DNA of 31,631 bases from Nemertoderma westbladi. Lineage: Eukaryota; Xenacoelomorpha; Nemertodermatida; Nemertodermatidae. The DNA lies in the NCBI GenBank assembly GCA_032718475.1, contig JAUCBJ010000766.1, forward strand, positions 1-31,631, written 5' to 3'. The notes under the pieces are model-generated. The model worked only from the letters and a program-made list of their open reading frames with translations. It was not told the origin of the DNA and ran no database searches. Made by a program: the position numbers and the translations under genes. Positions 1-10,251 of this stretch are shown in pieces; within the stretch, counting starts at the first letter, position 1, and each line of letters opens with the position of its first letter.

Positions 1-3000
1 ATAAAAAATTATTCCCCTATCAATCCGTTTATTATTCCCCCTCTATCCTTGTATTATTCCCCTATCAATCCGTTTATTATTCCCCCTCTATCCTTGTATT
101 ATGCCCCCTCTATCCTTGTATTATTCCCCCTCTATCCTTGTATTATTCCCCCTCTCTCCTTGTATTATTCCCCTCTCAATCCGTTTATTATGCCCCCTCT
201 ATCCTTGTATTATTCCCCCTCTATCCTTGTATTATTCCCCCTCAATCCGTTTATTATGCCCCCTCTATCCTTGTATTATTCCCCCTCTATCCTTGTATTA
301 TTCCCCCTCTATCCTTGTATTATTCCCCTATCAATCCGTTTATTATTCCCCCTCTATCCTTGTATTATTCCCCCCTCTATCCTTGTATTATTCCCCCTCT
401 ATCCTTGTATTATTCCCCCTCTCTCCTTGTATTATTCCCCTCTCAATCCGTTTATTATGCCCCCTCTATCCTTGTATTATTCCCCCTCTCTCCTTGTATT
501 ATTCCCCTCTCAATCCGTTTATTATGCCCCCTCTATCCTTGTATTATTCCCCCTCTATCCTTGTATTATTCCCCCTCAATCCGTTTATTATGCCCCCTCT
601 ATCCTTGTATTATTCCCCCTCTATCCCTGTATTATTCCCCCTCTATCCTTGTATTATTCCCCCTCTATCCTTGTATTATTCCCCTATCAATCCGTTTATT
701 ATTCCCCCTCTATCCTTGTATTATTCCCCCTCTATCCTTGTATTATTCCCCCTCTATCCTTGTATTATTCCCCTATCAATCCGTTTATTATTCCCCCTCT
801 ATCCTTGTATTATTCCCCCCTCTATCCTTGATTATTCCCCTCTATCCGTTTATTATTCCCCCTCTCTCCTTGTATTATTCCCCCTCAATCCGTTTATTAT
901 TCCCCCTCTATCCTTGTATTATTCCCCTCTCAATCCGTTTATTATTCCCCCTCTATCCTTGTATTATTCCCCTTTCTTGTATTATTCCCCCTTTATCCGT
1001 TTATTATTCCCCCTCTACCCTTGTATTATTCTATTCCCCTTCTATCCTTGTATTATTCCCCTTTCTTGTATTATTCCCCCTTTATCCGTTTATTATTCCC
1101 CCTCTACCCTTGTATTATTCCCCCTCTATCCTTGTATTATTCCCCCTCAATCCGTTTATTATTCCCCCTCTATCCTTATATTATTCCCCTATCAATCCGT
1201 TTATTATTCCCCCTCTATCCTTGTATTATTCCCCTTCTATCCTTGTATTATTCCCCCTCTATCCTTGTATTATTCCCCCTCAATCCGTTTATTATGCCCC
1301 CTCTATCCTTGTATTATTCCCCCTCTATCCTTGTATTATTCCCCCTCTATCCTTGTATTATTCCCCTATCAATCCGTTTATTATTCCCCCTCTATCCTTG
1401 TATTATTCCCCTATCAATCCGTTTATTATTCCCCTCTATCCGTTTATTATTCCCCCTCTATCCTTGTATTATTCCCCTTCTATCCGTTTATTATTCCCCC
1501 TCTCTCCTTGTATTATTCCCCCCTCTATCCTTGTATTATTCCCCTATCAATCCGTTTATTATTCCCCCTCTATCCTTGTATTATTCCCCCTCTATCCTTG
1601 TATTATTCCCCCTCTATCCTTGTATTATTCCCCTATCAATCCGTTTATTATTCCCCCTCTATCCTTGTATTATTCCCCTATCAATCCGTTTATTATTCCC
1701 CTCTATCCGTTTATTATTCCCCCTCTATCCTTGTATTATTCCCCTTCTATCCGTTTATTATTCCCCATCTATCCTTGATTATTCCCCCTCTATCCTTGTA
1801 TTATTCCCCCTCTATCCTTGTATTATCCCCCTCTATCCTTGTATTATTCCCCCTCTATCCTTGTATTATTCCCCCTCTATCCTTGTATTATTCCCCTATC
1901 AATCCGTTTATTATTCCCCCTCTATCCTTGTATTATTCCCCCTCTATCCTTGTATTATTCCCCCTCTATCCTTGTATTATTCCCCTATCAATCCGTTTAT
2001 TATTCCCCCTCTATCCTTGTATTATTCCCCTATCAATCCGTTTATTATCCCCCTCAATCCGTTTATTATTCCCCCTCTATCCTTGTATTATTCCCCCTCT
2101 ATCCTTGTATTATTCCCCTATCAATCCGTTTATTATTCCCCCTCTATCCTTGTATTATTCCCCTATCAATCCGTTTATTATTCCCCTCTATCCGTTTATA
2201 ATTCCCCCTCTATCCTTGTATTATTCCCCTTCTATCCGTTTATTATTCCCCATCCATCCTTGTATTATTCCCCCTCAATCCGTTTATTATTCCCCCCTCT
2301 ACCCTTGTATTATTCCCCCTCTATCCTAGTATTATTCCCCCTCTATCCTTGTATTATTCCCCCTCTATCCTTGTATTATTCCCCTATCAATCCGTTTATT
2401 ATTCCCCCTCTATCCTTGTATTATTCCCCCTCTATCCTTGTATTATTCCCCTATCTATCCGTTTATTATTCCCCCGCTATCCTTGTATTATTCCCCCTCT
2501 ATTCTTGTATTATTCCCCCTCTATCCGTTTATTATTCCCCTTCTATCCGTTTATTATTCCCCCTCTCTCCTTGTATTATCCCCCTCAATCCGTTTATTAT
2601 TCCCCCTCTATCCTTGTATTATTCCCCCTCAATCCGTTTATTATTCCCCATCTATCCTTGTATTATTCCCCCTCAATCCGTTTATTATTCACCTTCTATC
2701 CTTGTATTATTCCCCCTCTATCCTTGTATTATTCCCCCTCTATCCTTGTATTATTCCCCCTCTATCCTTGTATTATTCCCCCTCAATCCGTTTATTATTC
2801 CCCATCTATCCTTGTATTATTCCCCCTCAATCCGTTTATTATTCCCCATCTATCCTTGTATTATTCCCCCTCTATCCTTGTATTATTCCCCCTCTATCCT
2901 TGTATTATTCCCCCTCTATCCTTGTATTATTCCCCCTCTATCCGTTTATTATTCCCCTTCTATCCGTTTATTATTCCCCCTCTCTCCTTGTATTATTCCC

Positions 3001-6000
3001 CCTCTATCCTTGTATTATTCCCCCTCTATCCTTGTATTATTCCCCCTTTATCCTTGTATTATTCCCCCTCTATCCTTGTATTATTCCCCCTCTATCCGTT
3101 TATTATTCCCCTTCTATCCGTTTATTATTCCCCTTCTATCCGTTTATTATTCCCCCTCTCTCCTTGTATTATTCCCCCCTCTATCCTTGTATTATTCCCC
3201 CTCTATCCTTGTATTATTCCCCCTTTATCCTTGTATTATTCCCCCTCTATCCTTGTATTATTCCCCCTCTATCCGTTTATTATTCCCCCTCTCTCCTTGT
3301 ATTATCCCCCTCAATCCGTTTATTATTCCCCCTCTATCCTTGTATTATTCCCCCTCAATCCGTTTATTATTCCCCATCTATCCTTGTATTATTCCCCCTC
3401 AATCCGTTTATTATTCCCCTTCTATCCTTGTATTATTCCCCCTCTATCCTTGTATTATTCCCCCTCTATCCTTGTATTATTCCCCCTCTATCCTTGTATT
3501 ATTCCCCCTCAATCCGTTTATTATTCCCCATCTATCCTTGTATTATTCCCCCTCAATCCGTTTATTATTCCCCATCTATCCTTGTATTATTCCCCCCTCT
3601 ATCCTTGTATTATTCCCCCTCTATCCTTGTATTATTCCCCCTCTATCCTTGTATTATTCCCCCTCTATCCGTTTATTATTCCCCTTCTATCCGTTTATTA
3701 TTCCCCCTCTATCCTTGTATTATTCCCCCTCTATCCTTGTATTATTCCCCCTCTATCCTTGTATTATTCCCCCTTTATCCTTGTATTATTCCCCCTCTAT
3801 CCTTGTATTATTCCCCCTCTATCCGTTTATTATTCCCCCTCTATCCGTTTATTATTCCCCTTCTATCCTTGTATTATTCCCCCTCTATCCTTGTATTATT
3901 CCCCCTCTATCCTTGTATTATTCCCCCTCTATCCTTGTATTATTCCCCCTCAATCCGTTTATTATTCCCCCTCTATCCTTGTATTATTCCCCCTCAATCC
4001 GTTTATTATTCCCCCTCTATCCTTGTATTATTCCCCCTCTATCCTTGTATTATTCCCCCTCTATCCTTGTATTATTCCCCCTCTATCCTTGTATTATTCC
4101 CCCTCTATCCGTTTATTATTCCCCCTCTATCCGTTTATTATTCCCCCTCTATCCTTGTATTATTCCCCCTCTATCCTTGTATTATTCCCCCTCTATCCTT
4201 GTATTATTCCCCCTCTATCCTTGTATTATTCCCCCTCTATCCTTGTATTATTCCCCCTCTATCCGTTTATTATTCCCCCTCTATCCGTTTATTATTCCCC
4301 TTCTATCCGTTTATTATTCCCCCTCTCTCCTTGTATTATTCCCCCTCTATCCTTGTATTATTCCCCCTCTATCCTTGTATTATTCCCCCTCTATCCTTGT
4401 ATTATTCCCCCTCTATCCTTGTATTATTCCCCCTCTATCCGTTTATTATTCCCCCTCTATCCTTGTATTATTCCCCCTCTATCCTTGTATTATCCCCCCT
4501 CAATCCGTTTATTATTCCCCCTCTATCCTTGTATTATTCCCCCTCAATCCGTTTATTATTCCCCATCTATCCTTGTATTATTACCCCGCTATCCTTGTAT
4601 TATTCCCCCTCTATCCTTGTATTATTCCCCCTCTATCCTTGTATTATTCCCCCTCTATCCTTGTATTATTCCCCCTCTATCCTTGTATTATTCCCCCTCT
4701 ATCCTTGTATTATTCCCCCTCTATCCTTGTATTATCCCCCCTCAATCCGTTTATTATTCCCCCTCTATCCTTGTATTATTCCCCCTCAATCCGTTTATTA
4801 TTCCCCATCTATCCTTGTATTATTCCCCCTCTATCCTTGTATTATTCCCCCTTTACCCTTGTATTATTCCCCCTATATCCTTGTATTATTCCCCCTTTAT
4901 CCTTGTATTATTCCCCCTCTATCCTTGTATTATTCCCCCTCAATCCGTTTATTATTCACCTTCTATCCTTGTATTATTCCCCCTCTATCCTTGTATTATT
5001 CCCCCTCTATCCTTGTATTATTCCCCCTCTATCCTTGTATTATTCCCCCTCAATCCGTTTATTATTCCCCATCTATCCTTGTATTATTCCCCCTCAATCC
5101 GTTTATTATTCCCCATCTATCCTTGTATTATTCCCCCCTCTATCCTTGTATTATTCCCCCTCTATCCTTGTATTATTCCCCCTCTATCCTTGTATTATTC
5201 CCCCTCTATCCGTTTATTATTCCCCTTCTATCCGTTTATTATTCCCCCTCTCTCCTTGTATTATTCCCCCCTCTATCCTTGTATTATTCCCCCTCTATCC
5301 TTGTATTATTCCCCCTTTATCCTTGTATTATTCCCCCTCTATCCTTGTATTATTCCCCCTCTATCCGTTTATTATTCCCCCTCAATCCGTTTATTATTCA
5401 CCTTCTATCCTTGTATTATTCCCCCTCTATCCTTGTATTATTCCCCCTCTATCCTTGTATTATTCCCCCTCTATCCTTGTATTATTCCCCCTCAATCCGT
5501 TTATTATTCCCCATCTATCCTTGTATTATTCCCCCTCAATCCGTTTATTATTCCCCATCTATCCTTGTATTATTCCCCCCTCTATCCTTGTATTATTCCC
5601 CCTCTATCCTTGTATTATTCCCCCTCTATCCTTGTATTATTCCCCCTCTATCCGTTTATTATTCCCCTTCTATCCGTTTATTATTCCCCCTCTCTCCTTG
5701 TATTATTCCCCCCTCTATCCTTGTATTATTCCCCCTCTATCCTTGTATTATTCCCCCTTTATCCTTGTATTATTCCCCCTCTATCCTTGTATTATTCCCC
5801 CTCTATCCGTTTATTATTCCCCCTCTATCCGTTTATTATTCCCCTTCTATCCGTTTATTATTCCCCCTCTCTCCTTGTATTATTCCCCCCTCTATCCTTG
5901 TATTATTCCCCCTCTATCCTTGTATTATTCCCCTATCAATCCGTTTATTATTCCCCCTCTATCCTTGTATTATTCCCCTATCAATCCGTTTATTATGCCC

Positions 6001-7200
6001 CCTCTATCCTTGTATTATCCCCCCTCTATCTTGTATTATCCCCCTTCTATCCTTGTATTATTCCCCCTCTATCCTTGTATTATTCCCCCTCTATCCTTGT
6101 ATTATTCCTCCTCTATTCTTGTATTATTCCCCCTTTATCCTTGTATTATTCCCCCTCTATCCTTGTATTATTCCCCCTCTATCCGTTTATTATTCCCCCT
6201 CTATCCTTGTATTATTCCCCCTCTATCTTGTATTATTCCCCCTCAATCCGTTTATTATTCCCCCTCACCCTTGTATTATTCTCACTCTATCCTTTTATTA
6301 TCCCCTCTCTATCCTTGTATTATTCCCCCTCAATCCGTTTATTATTCCCCCTCACCCTTGTATTATTCTCACTCTATCCTTTTATTATCCCCTCTCTATC
6401 CTTGTATTATTCCCCCTCTATCCTTGTATTATTCCCCTCTATCCTTGTATTATTCCCCCTCTATCCTTGTATTATTCCCCTATCAATCCGTTTATTATTC
6501 CCCCTCTATTCTTGTATTATTCCCCCTCTATCCTTGTATTATTCCCCTATCAATCCGTTTATTATTCCCCCTATATCCTTGTATTATTCCCCCTCTATCT
6601 TGTATTATTCCCCCTCAATCCGTTTATTATTCCCCCTCACCCTTGTATTATTCTCACTCTATCCTTTTATTATCCCCTCTCTATCCTTGTATTATTCCCC
6701 CTCAATCCGTTTATTATTCCCCCTCTATCCTTGTATTATTCCCCCTCTATCCGTTTATTATTCCCCCTCTATCCTTGTATTATTCCCCCTCTATCTTGTA
6801 TTATTCCCCCTCAATCCGTTTATTATTCCCCCTCACCCTTGTATTATTCTCACTCTATCCTTTTATTATCCCCTCTCTATCCTTGTATTATTCCCCCTCA
6901 ATCCGTTTATTATTCCCCCTCACCCTTGTATTATTCTCACTCTATCCTTTTATTATCCCCTCTCTATCCTTGTATTATTCCCCCTCTATCCTTGTATTAT
7001 TCCCCTCTATCCTTGTATTATTCCCCCTCTATCCTTGTATTATTCCCCTATCAATCCGTTTATTATTCCCCCTCTATCCTTGTATTATTCCCCCTCTATC
7101 TTGTATTATTCCCCCTCTATCCTTGTATTATTCCCCCTCTCTCCTTGTATTATTCCCCCTCAATCCGTTTATTATTCCCCCTCAATCCGTTATTATTCCC
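1..7200 (+). repeat. 22-bp minisatellite array in an ISWI intron
   Basis: About 325 head-to-tail copies of a 22-bp unit. The main form reads TATTATTCCCCCTCTATCC followed by TTG. A sister form carries CTCAATCCGTT in place of CTCTATCCTTG, and single-base variants (TTCTATCC, CATCTATCC, ATTATGCCCC) are scattered through it. The array starts before the window and ends just before the splice acceptor at 7209-7210. The sense strand is pyrimidine-rich with a run of four to six C in nearly every unit, and by eye it holds a single AG dinucleotide (2328-2329). The unit has no stop codon in any plus frame, so very long open frames arise by chance. Their translation is a 22-residue low-complexity cycle in all three frames, so I do not call them genes. 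Confidence 0.97.
6175..7100 (+). repeat. Higher-order repeat block within the 22-bp array
   Basis: An 87-bp composite unit, four 22-bp monomers minus one base, contains the diagnostic stretches CTCACCCTTG, TTCTCACTCTATCC and TTTTATTATCCCCTCTC. Copies begin at 6241, 6328, 6613, 6809 and 6896. The pair at 6241/6328 and the pair at 6809/6896 sit in matching surroundings 568 bp apart, so a longer segment was duplicated. A separate longer period of about 440 bp is visible around 5205-5395 and 5645-5835. Unequal crossing-over is the usual cause of such patterns. Confidence 0.8.
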
Positions 7201-7210
7201 CCTCGTTTAG
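7195..7210 (+). promoter_or_regulatory. 3' splice site formed at the edge of the minisatellite
   Basis: The tract TTCCCCCTCGTTTAG ends at AG 7209-7210, directly before the ISWI exon that opens with GCC TGC GAG AAG. The pyrimidine tract is made of the last array units with only a few bases of unique sequence (CGTTTAG). No other AG occurs upstream until 2328-2329. That this is the acceptor is inferred from the start of protein homology and the reading frame. Confidence 0.8.
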
Positions 7211-7503
7211 GCCTGCGAGAAGTACGGACGCGACGACGTTGATTTGATCGCTACCGAGGTGGAAGGGAAGACCCGCGAGGAAGTCCGGGAATACGCGGCG
7301 GTATTCTGGGAGCGGAGTTCCGAACTGCGCGATATCGACCGGATAATGGCGCAGATCGAACGAGGCGAGTCGAAGATCCATCGCCGCGCCGGGATTAAAC
7401 GGGCCCTCGCCGCCAAGATGGCCCGTTACGTGTCGCCGTTCCATCAGCTAAGGTTCTCCTACGGAACTAATAAAGGGAAGAACTACACCGAAGACGAAGA
7501 TAG
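7211..7503 (+). CDS. ISWI (SMARCA1/5-type) chromatin remodeller, penultimate coding exon
   Basis: This exon encodes 97 codons plus two bases of the C-terminal HAND-SANT-SLIDE region of an ISWI ATPase, the motor of nucleosome-spacing complexes such as ACF, CHRAC and NURF in the nucleus. The translation starts [19 protein letters not shown] and contains [26 protein letters not shown] and [16 protein letters not shown], which match the spacer helix and the start of SLIDE in animal ISWI proteins almost residue for residue. The exon opens in phase 0 after AG at 7209-7210 and ends AG|GTTAGT, leaving the last codon split after two bases. The next exon supplies the G that restores Arg. The upstream ATPase exons lie beyond the left edge, across an intron of more than 7.2 kb filled by the 22-bp minisatellite. 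The exon is GC-rich compared with its AT-rich surroundings, as expected for a constrained gene. Confidence 0.93.
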
Positions 7504-7724
7504 GTTAGTTTGGTGGCGCAAAATACTCTGAAATGTATCAAATAGCCCAGACTAGGGTTGTGAGTTAGGAATTGTTATGAAATTCCCTAGAAATTTTTTC
7601 GGAAATTACGTATTTTCTTAATTTATTATATAAATTAACTTTTAATAGTAAATATTTACAGAATCATCTTCATATTAATAATTACATGAAATAGTTATAA
7701 TAAGATGACATGCACTGCCGGTAG

Positions 7725-8670
7725 AGGGGTGAGTACCCAATTAAGTAACCTGCATAATCTTGTAACATGTGTTAACTTTCGTTTATTGTTTTGGCTCCCC
7801 CAACACGCCTGTGTAACCTGCTCATTTAACTGGCAATCTAATGGGTCCTAACGCTCTTTGGGATCTAACACTTTTTGGGTCCTAACGTAAGGGAAAGGCA
7901 TGGGCAGCCTTGAATAGGCTTTCCAGGATTTGGAAGTCACCGAGAATTAATCGGAAACTTAAGGTCCGATTATTTAGAGCAGCAGTAGTTCCAGTACTCC
8001 TCTACGGGAGTCCATGCCGGGCTCTAACTGCTGAGGACACCAAATCTCTGGATGGCACATTCACAAGAATGCTACGCCGGGTTCACTGTGTCAAGTACAA
8101 TGCACACATCTCCAACGAGACACTATATAACATTGGAGGTGTCTCATTGGTTCCCCCAAGCTTGACACTAGAACAAAATCGCCTCCGCTTTGCAGGACAT
8201 TGCTTTCGCCGTGAGGACCAGCCAGTGCATAATCTTGTACTTTGGCAGCCTCATGGAGTGAATAAGCATGGTGGACAGCCCATGACTTTCTTGAGACGCA
8301 TCTTAAAGGACACCTGCCTTAAAGATGCGGATGATCTAGCAAATGTCATGGGTGAAAGGGTGTTGTGGCGGTGCAATTTTGTTGACAAGCCGGCACAGCA
8401 TTCTTAAAAATGCAGCTGCAATGCAGCATGCCGATCCTAGTAGGGTCCTAACGCTCTTTTGGACCTAACGCTTTTTGGGTCCTAACGCTCTTTGGGACTT
8501 TACCTATTTGTTTTGTACAGTTCCCAAAGATCGTTAGGTGCCATTGCCTTTTAAAGGTACAGGTTAGTAAAGGAGATGATTACAGATGCGTGTTGGGGGA
8601 ACCAAAACACTAAACGAAAGTTAACACCTGTGTTTTGTACAGGTCTTTAATGTTTGTTTTGTACTCACTC
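7725..8670. mobile_element. hAT-like nonautonomous DNA transposon in the last ISWI intron
   Basis: The element is flanked by an exact 8-bp direct repeat GCCGGTAG (7717-7724 and 8671-8678), the target-duplication length of hAT elements. Its ends are inverted: the left begins AGGGGTGAGTAC and the right ends GTACTCACTC. The inner 40 bp (7769-7808 and 8588-8627) are inverted copies with about two mismatches, both including GTGTTAACTTTCGTTTA and CCCCCAACACGC. Near-terminal tandem subrepeats of the type GGGTCCTAACGCTCTTTGG lie on both sides of a nested LINE insertion. Without that insert the element would be about 390 bp and has no transposase. An alternative is a TTAA-targeting piggyBac-like element, because TTAA lies at both inner arms, but the outer inverted bases and the 8-bp repeat favour hAT. 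Confidence 0.72.
7888..8442 (+). mobile_element. 5'-truncated LINE fragment nested in the hAT-like element
   Basis: This insert encodes the C-terminal end of a LINE reverse transcriptase. The open frame runs from about 7886 to the TAA at 8405-8407 (ALNRLSRIWKSPRINRKLK, LFRAAVVPVLLYGSPC, NRLRFAGHCFRREDQPV, ending VLWRCNFVDK). An 11-bp duplication GGGTCCTAACG borders it at 7877-7887 and 8443-8453, although the host element has related subrepeats that could mimic one. The 3' end is GCCGATCCTAGTA, the same end as the second copy at 13559-14401. The catalytic part of the polymerase is missing, so the copy is dead. The LLYG and RLRFAGH landmarks recall RTE-like LINEs, but the clade is not certain. 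Confidence 0.85.
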
Positions 8671-8678
8671 GCCGGTAG

Positions 8679-8908
8679 TGTGTTGTGTATTTTGTGTTTT
8701 TTAAATTACATTATTTACTTGATGTTTTATTTTATGAACAAGAGTGATGCCTGCTTAGTTGTGTTGAAGTGGGTCGTTGTTTTGGCTCTTGTGGTCATAA
8801 ATCCTGGTAAGTATACTTTTCTGTAAATTTACTTCAAAGAACATATTTCCGTAAAACTCACATCCCATACCACGAGATTGTTCACCGTTTTTATAATATA
8901 TATTTAAG
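8679..8908 (+). other. Distal part of the last ISWI intron, with a possible cryptic exon
   Basis: AT-rich intron sequence between the hAT-like element and the last exon. It contains a near-consensus donor CTG|GTAAGTAT (GT at 8807-8808). A plausible acceptor TGTTTTGTACAG lies inside the element end (AG 8641-8642). Together they would define a 164-bp exon at 8643-8806. Whether it is ever spliced is unknown. Confidence 0.35.
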
Positions 8909-9272
8909 GTTCCTCATCTGTATGCTACACAAGTTGGGATTCGATCGCGACAACGTCTACGACGAACTCCGTCTTGCGATACGAAATGCACCGCAGTTCC
9001 GTTTCGACTGGTTCCTAAAGAGTAGAACCGCAGTAGAGCTGCAGCGACGATGCAACACGTTGATAACCCTTATAGAACGGGAGTGCACCGAGTACCTTGG
9101 AGACGAGAAAAGGGGTGCGAACAGTGGGGGGGCGACGGGGGGAAGGAGTGGCACCCCGTTGGGGGGCAAACCGACGACTGCGGGGGGAACCGCGGTCGTA
9201 CGTCCGAGTTCCGGTAAACGTCCGGGATCCGACTTGCTGACACGACCCCGGCCGAAGAAACAGCGCAGGTAG
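8909..9272 (+). CDS. ISWI (SMARCA1/5-type) chromatin remodeller, last coding exon
   Basis: The acceptor TTTAAG (AG 8907-8908) is followed by G, completing the split Arg codon, then TTC CTC ATC TGT ATG: the frame continues as [20 protein letters not shown]. The SLIDE domain, which binds linker DNA, is completed with [18 protein letters not shown] and [11 protein letters not shown]. After about 70 conserved residues the tail diverges into a Gly/Thr-rich stretch ([21 protein letters not shown]) and ends in a basic cluster RPRPKKQRR before TAG at 9270-9272. That cluster is a plausible nuclear-localisation signal, and vertebrate SMARCA5 also ends in basic residues. No lesion is visible across the two exons. 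Confidence in the family is very high. Which ISWI paralogue this is cannot be decided from the C terminus alone. Confidence 0.94.
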
Positions 9273-9530
9273 TCGGGGAAACAAGGCAATATTAATAGTA
9301 ACGCAGTTTAGTAAAGAAGAATTAGTTACAGAAATTAAACCCTCCTATAGACTTTTAAATCGCCGCGAAGGGAATACGAACGAGAGTTGTCGTGGTATAT
9401 GAATTCCATATAGACTCCTTCATAATCAGTAAGATATACACTATTTTTTGGTTTTATACTTCTTTGTTTTTACAGTTTTATCGATTCTTCTGTACGAAAT
9501 AAATGGATGACAATAAACTGTAGGAGGCAA
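9273..9530 (+). other. ISWI 3' UTR with polyadenylation signal
   Basis: Non-coding sequence follows the TAG. A canonical AATAAA lies at 9498-9503 and a T-rich/GT-containing stretch follows at about 9520-9560, fitting cleavage near 9515-9530. The end point is inferred from the signal alone. Confidence 0.6.
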
Positions 9531-10251
9531 CTTTTTTGCCTTCAATAGTTATTATGTTTTTTTAAGTTCAACCTCGTTACTGGGCTAGTTTTTGGCATTT
9601 GAGATAAAGCTTCAGAATTTTCAGAGGTTCAGAATGTTTGATAGATAGACCCTCCCTTTTTTGTGTTACTGCAGATATTTTTAAAATATAATATCAGCGA
9701 CTTTCTAAAGTTATATAACTCTGGTTTTGTTTAGCATAAATATATAAATTTATAACTCAATTTCTACATAAATACTATCATTTATAAGAAACCGACCTAT
9801 GCACGGGCATTGGAACAGGAAAAACCTTAGATATAACATAAGGAAATGTTTCTCTCTGCGATCTAATATCTTAAAATTAAATAGTATTTTTATTGTCATT
9901 TATTTTACTTAGACATTGTATGTATATGAATGTTAATGTATTTAATGTACTAATATATTCCATATTAAATGTTTTACATATCTTATGCAAGTTTGTTCTA
10001 TATTAATTTGCTATATAAAAAATAAATAAACAGGTAATAATAAAGTCTTACAACCCCGCAAACTAATAAAAAACATAGAATCAGGACATTAACGCCCAAA
10101 ATAGTTCTCAGCCACTAGGGCCATCAAGAACCTAAAACAATACAAACAAACAAAAAAAACCACATAAACAAAAACAAATATATTTCAAATGCTCAACATA
10201 CAGATCGCACCCTAACCTCCGCCATACACTCAATGATACCGGATACCGATA
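9531..10251. other. AT-rich intergenic spacer between convergent genes
   Basis: No convincing reading frame or repeat. It is strongly AT-rich and separates the ISWI 3' UTR (plus) from the sulfotransferase (minus), so it must also hold the sulfotransferase 3' UTR. TTTATT (AATAAA on the minus strand) occurs at 9890-9895, about 360 bp past the stop, and is a possible polyadenylation signal. Confidence 0.5.

Noticed and set aside
49-7247. Several very long plus-strand open frames (up to 2073 codons) across the first array
   Set aside because: The 22-bp unit lacks stop codons in all plus frames and 22 is not a multiple of three, so each frame yields the same 22-residue cycle. All three frames are open together and the stretch ends in an ISWI splice acceptor, so this is repeat DNA and not a giant protein gene.
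7769-8627. piggyBac-like element with TTAA ends as the main call
   Set aside because: The inverted similarity continues outside TTAA, and an exact 8-bp direct repeat lies further out at equal distances from both ends, so the hAT-like reading was preferred.
8635-8826. A 63-codon hydrophobic frame in the last ISWI intron
   Set aside because: Not a free-standing gene: it starts inside a transposon end and shows no family resemblance. Kept only as a possible cryptic exon.
8957-9289. Antisense frames opposite the last ISWI exon
   Set aside because: They are shadows of GC-rich coding sequence, and the plus frame has clear ISWI homology.
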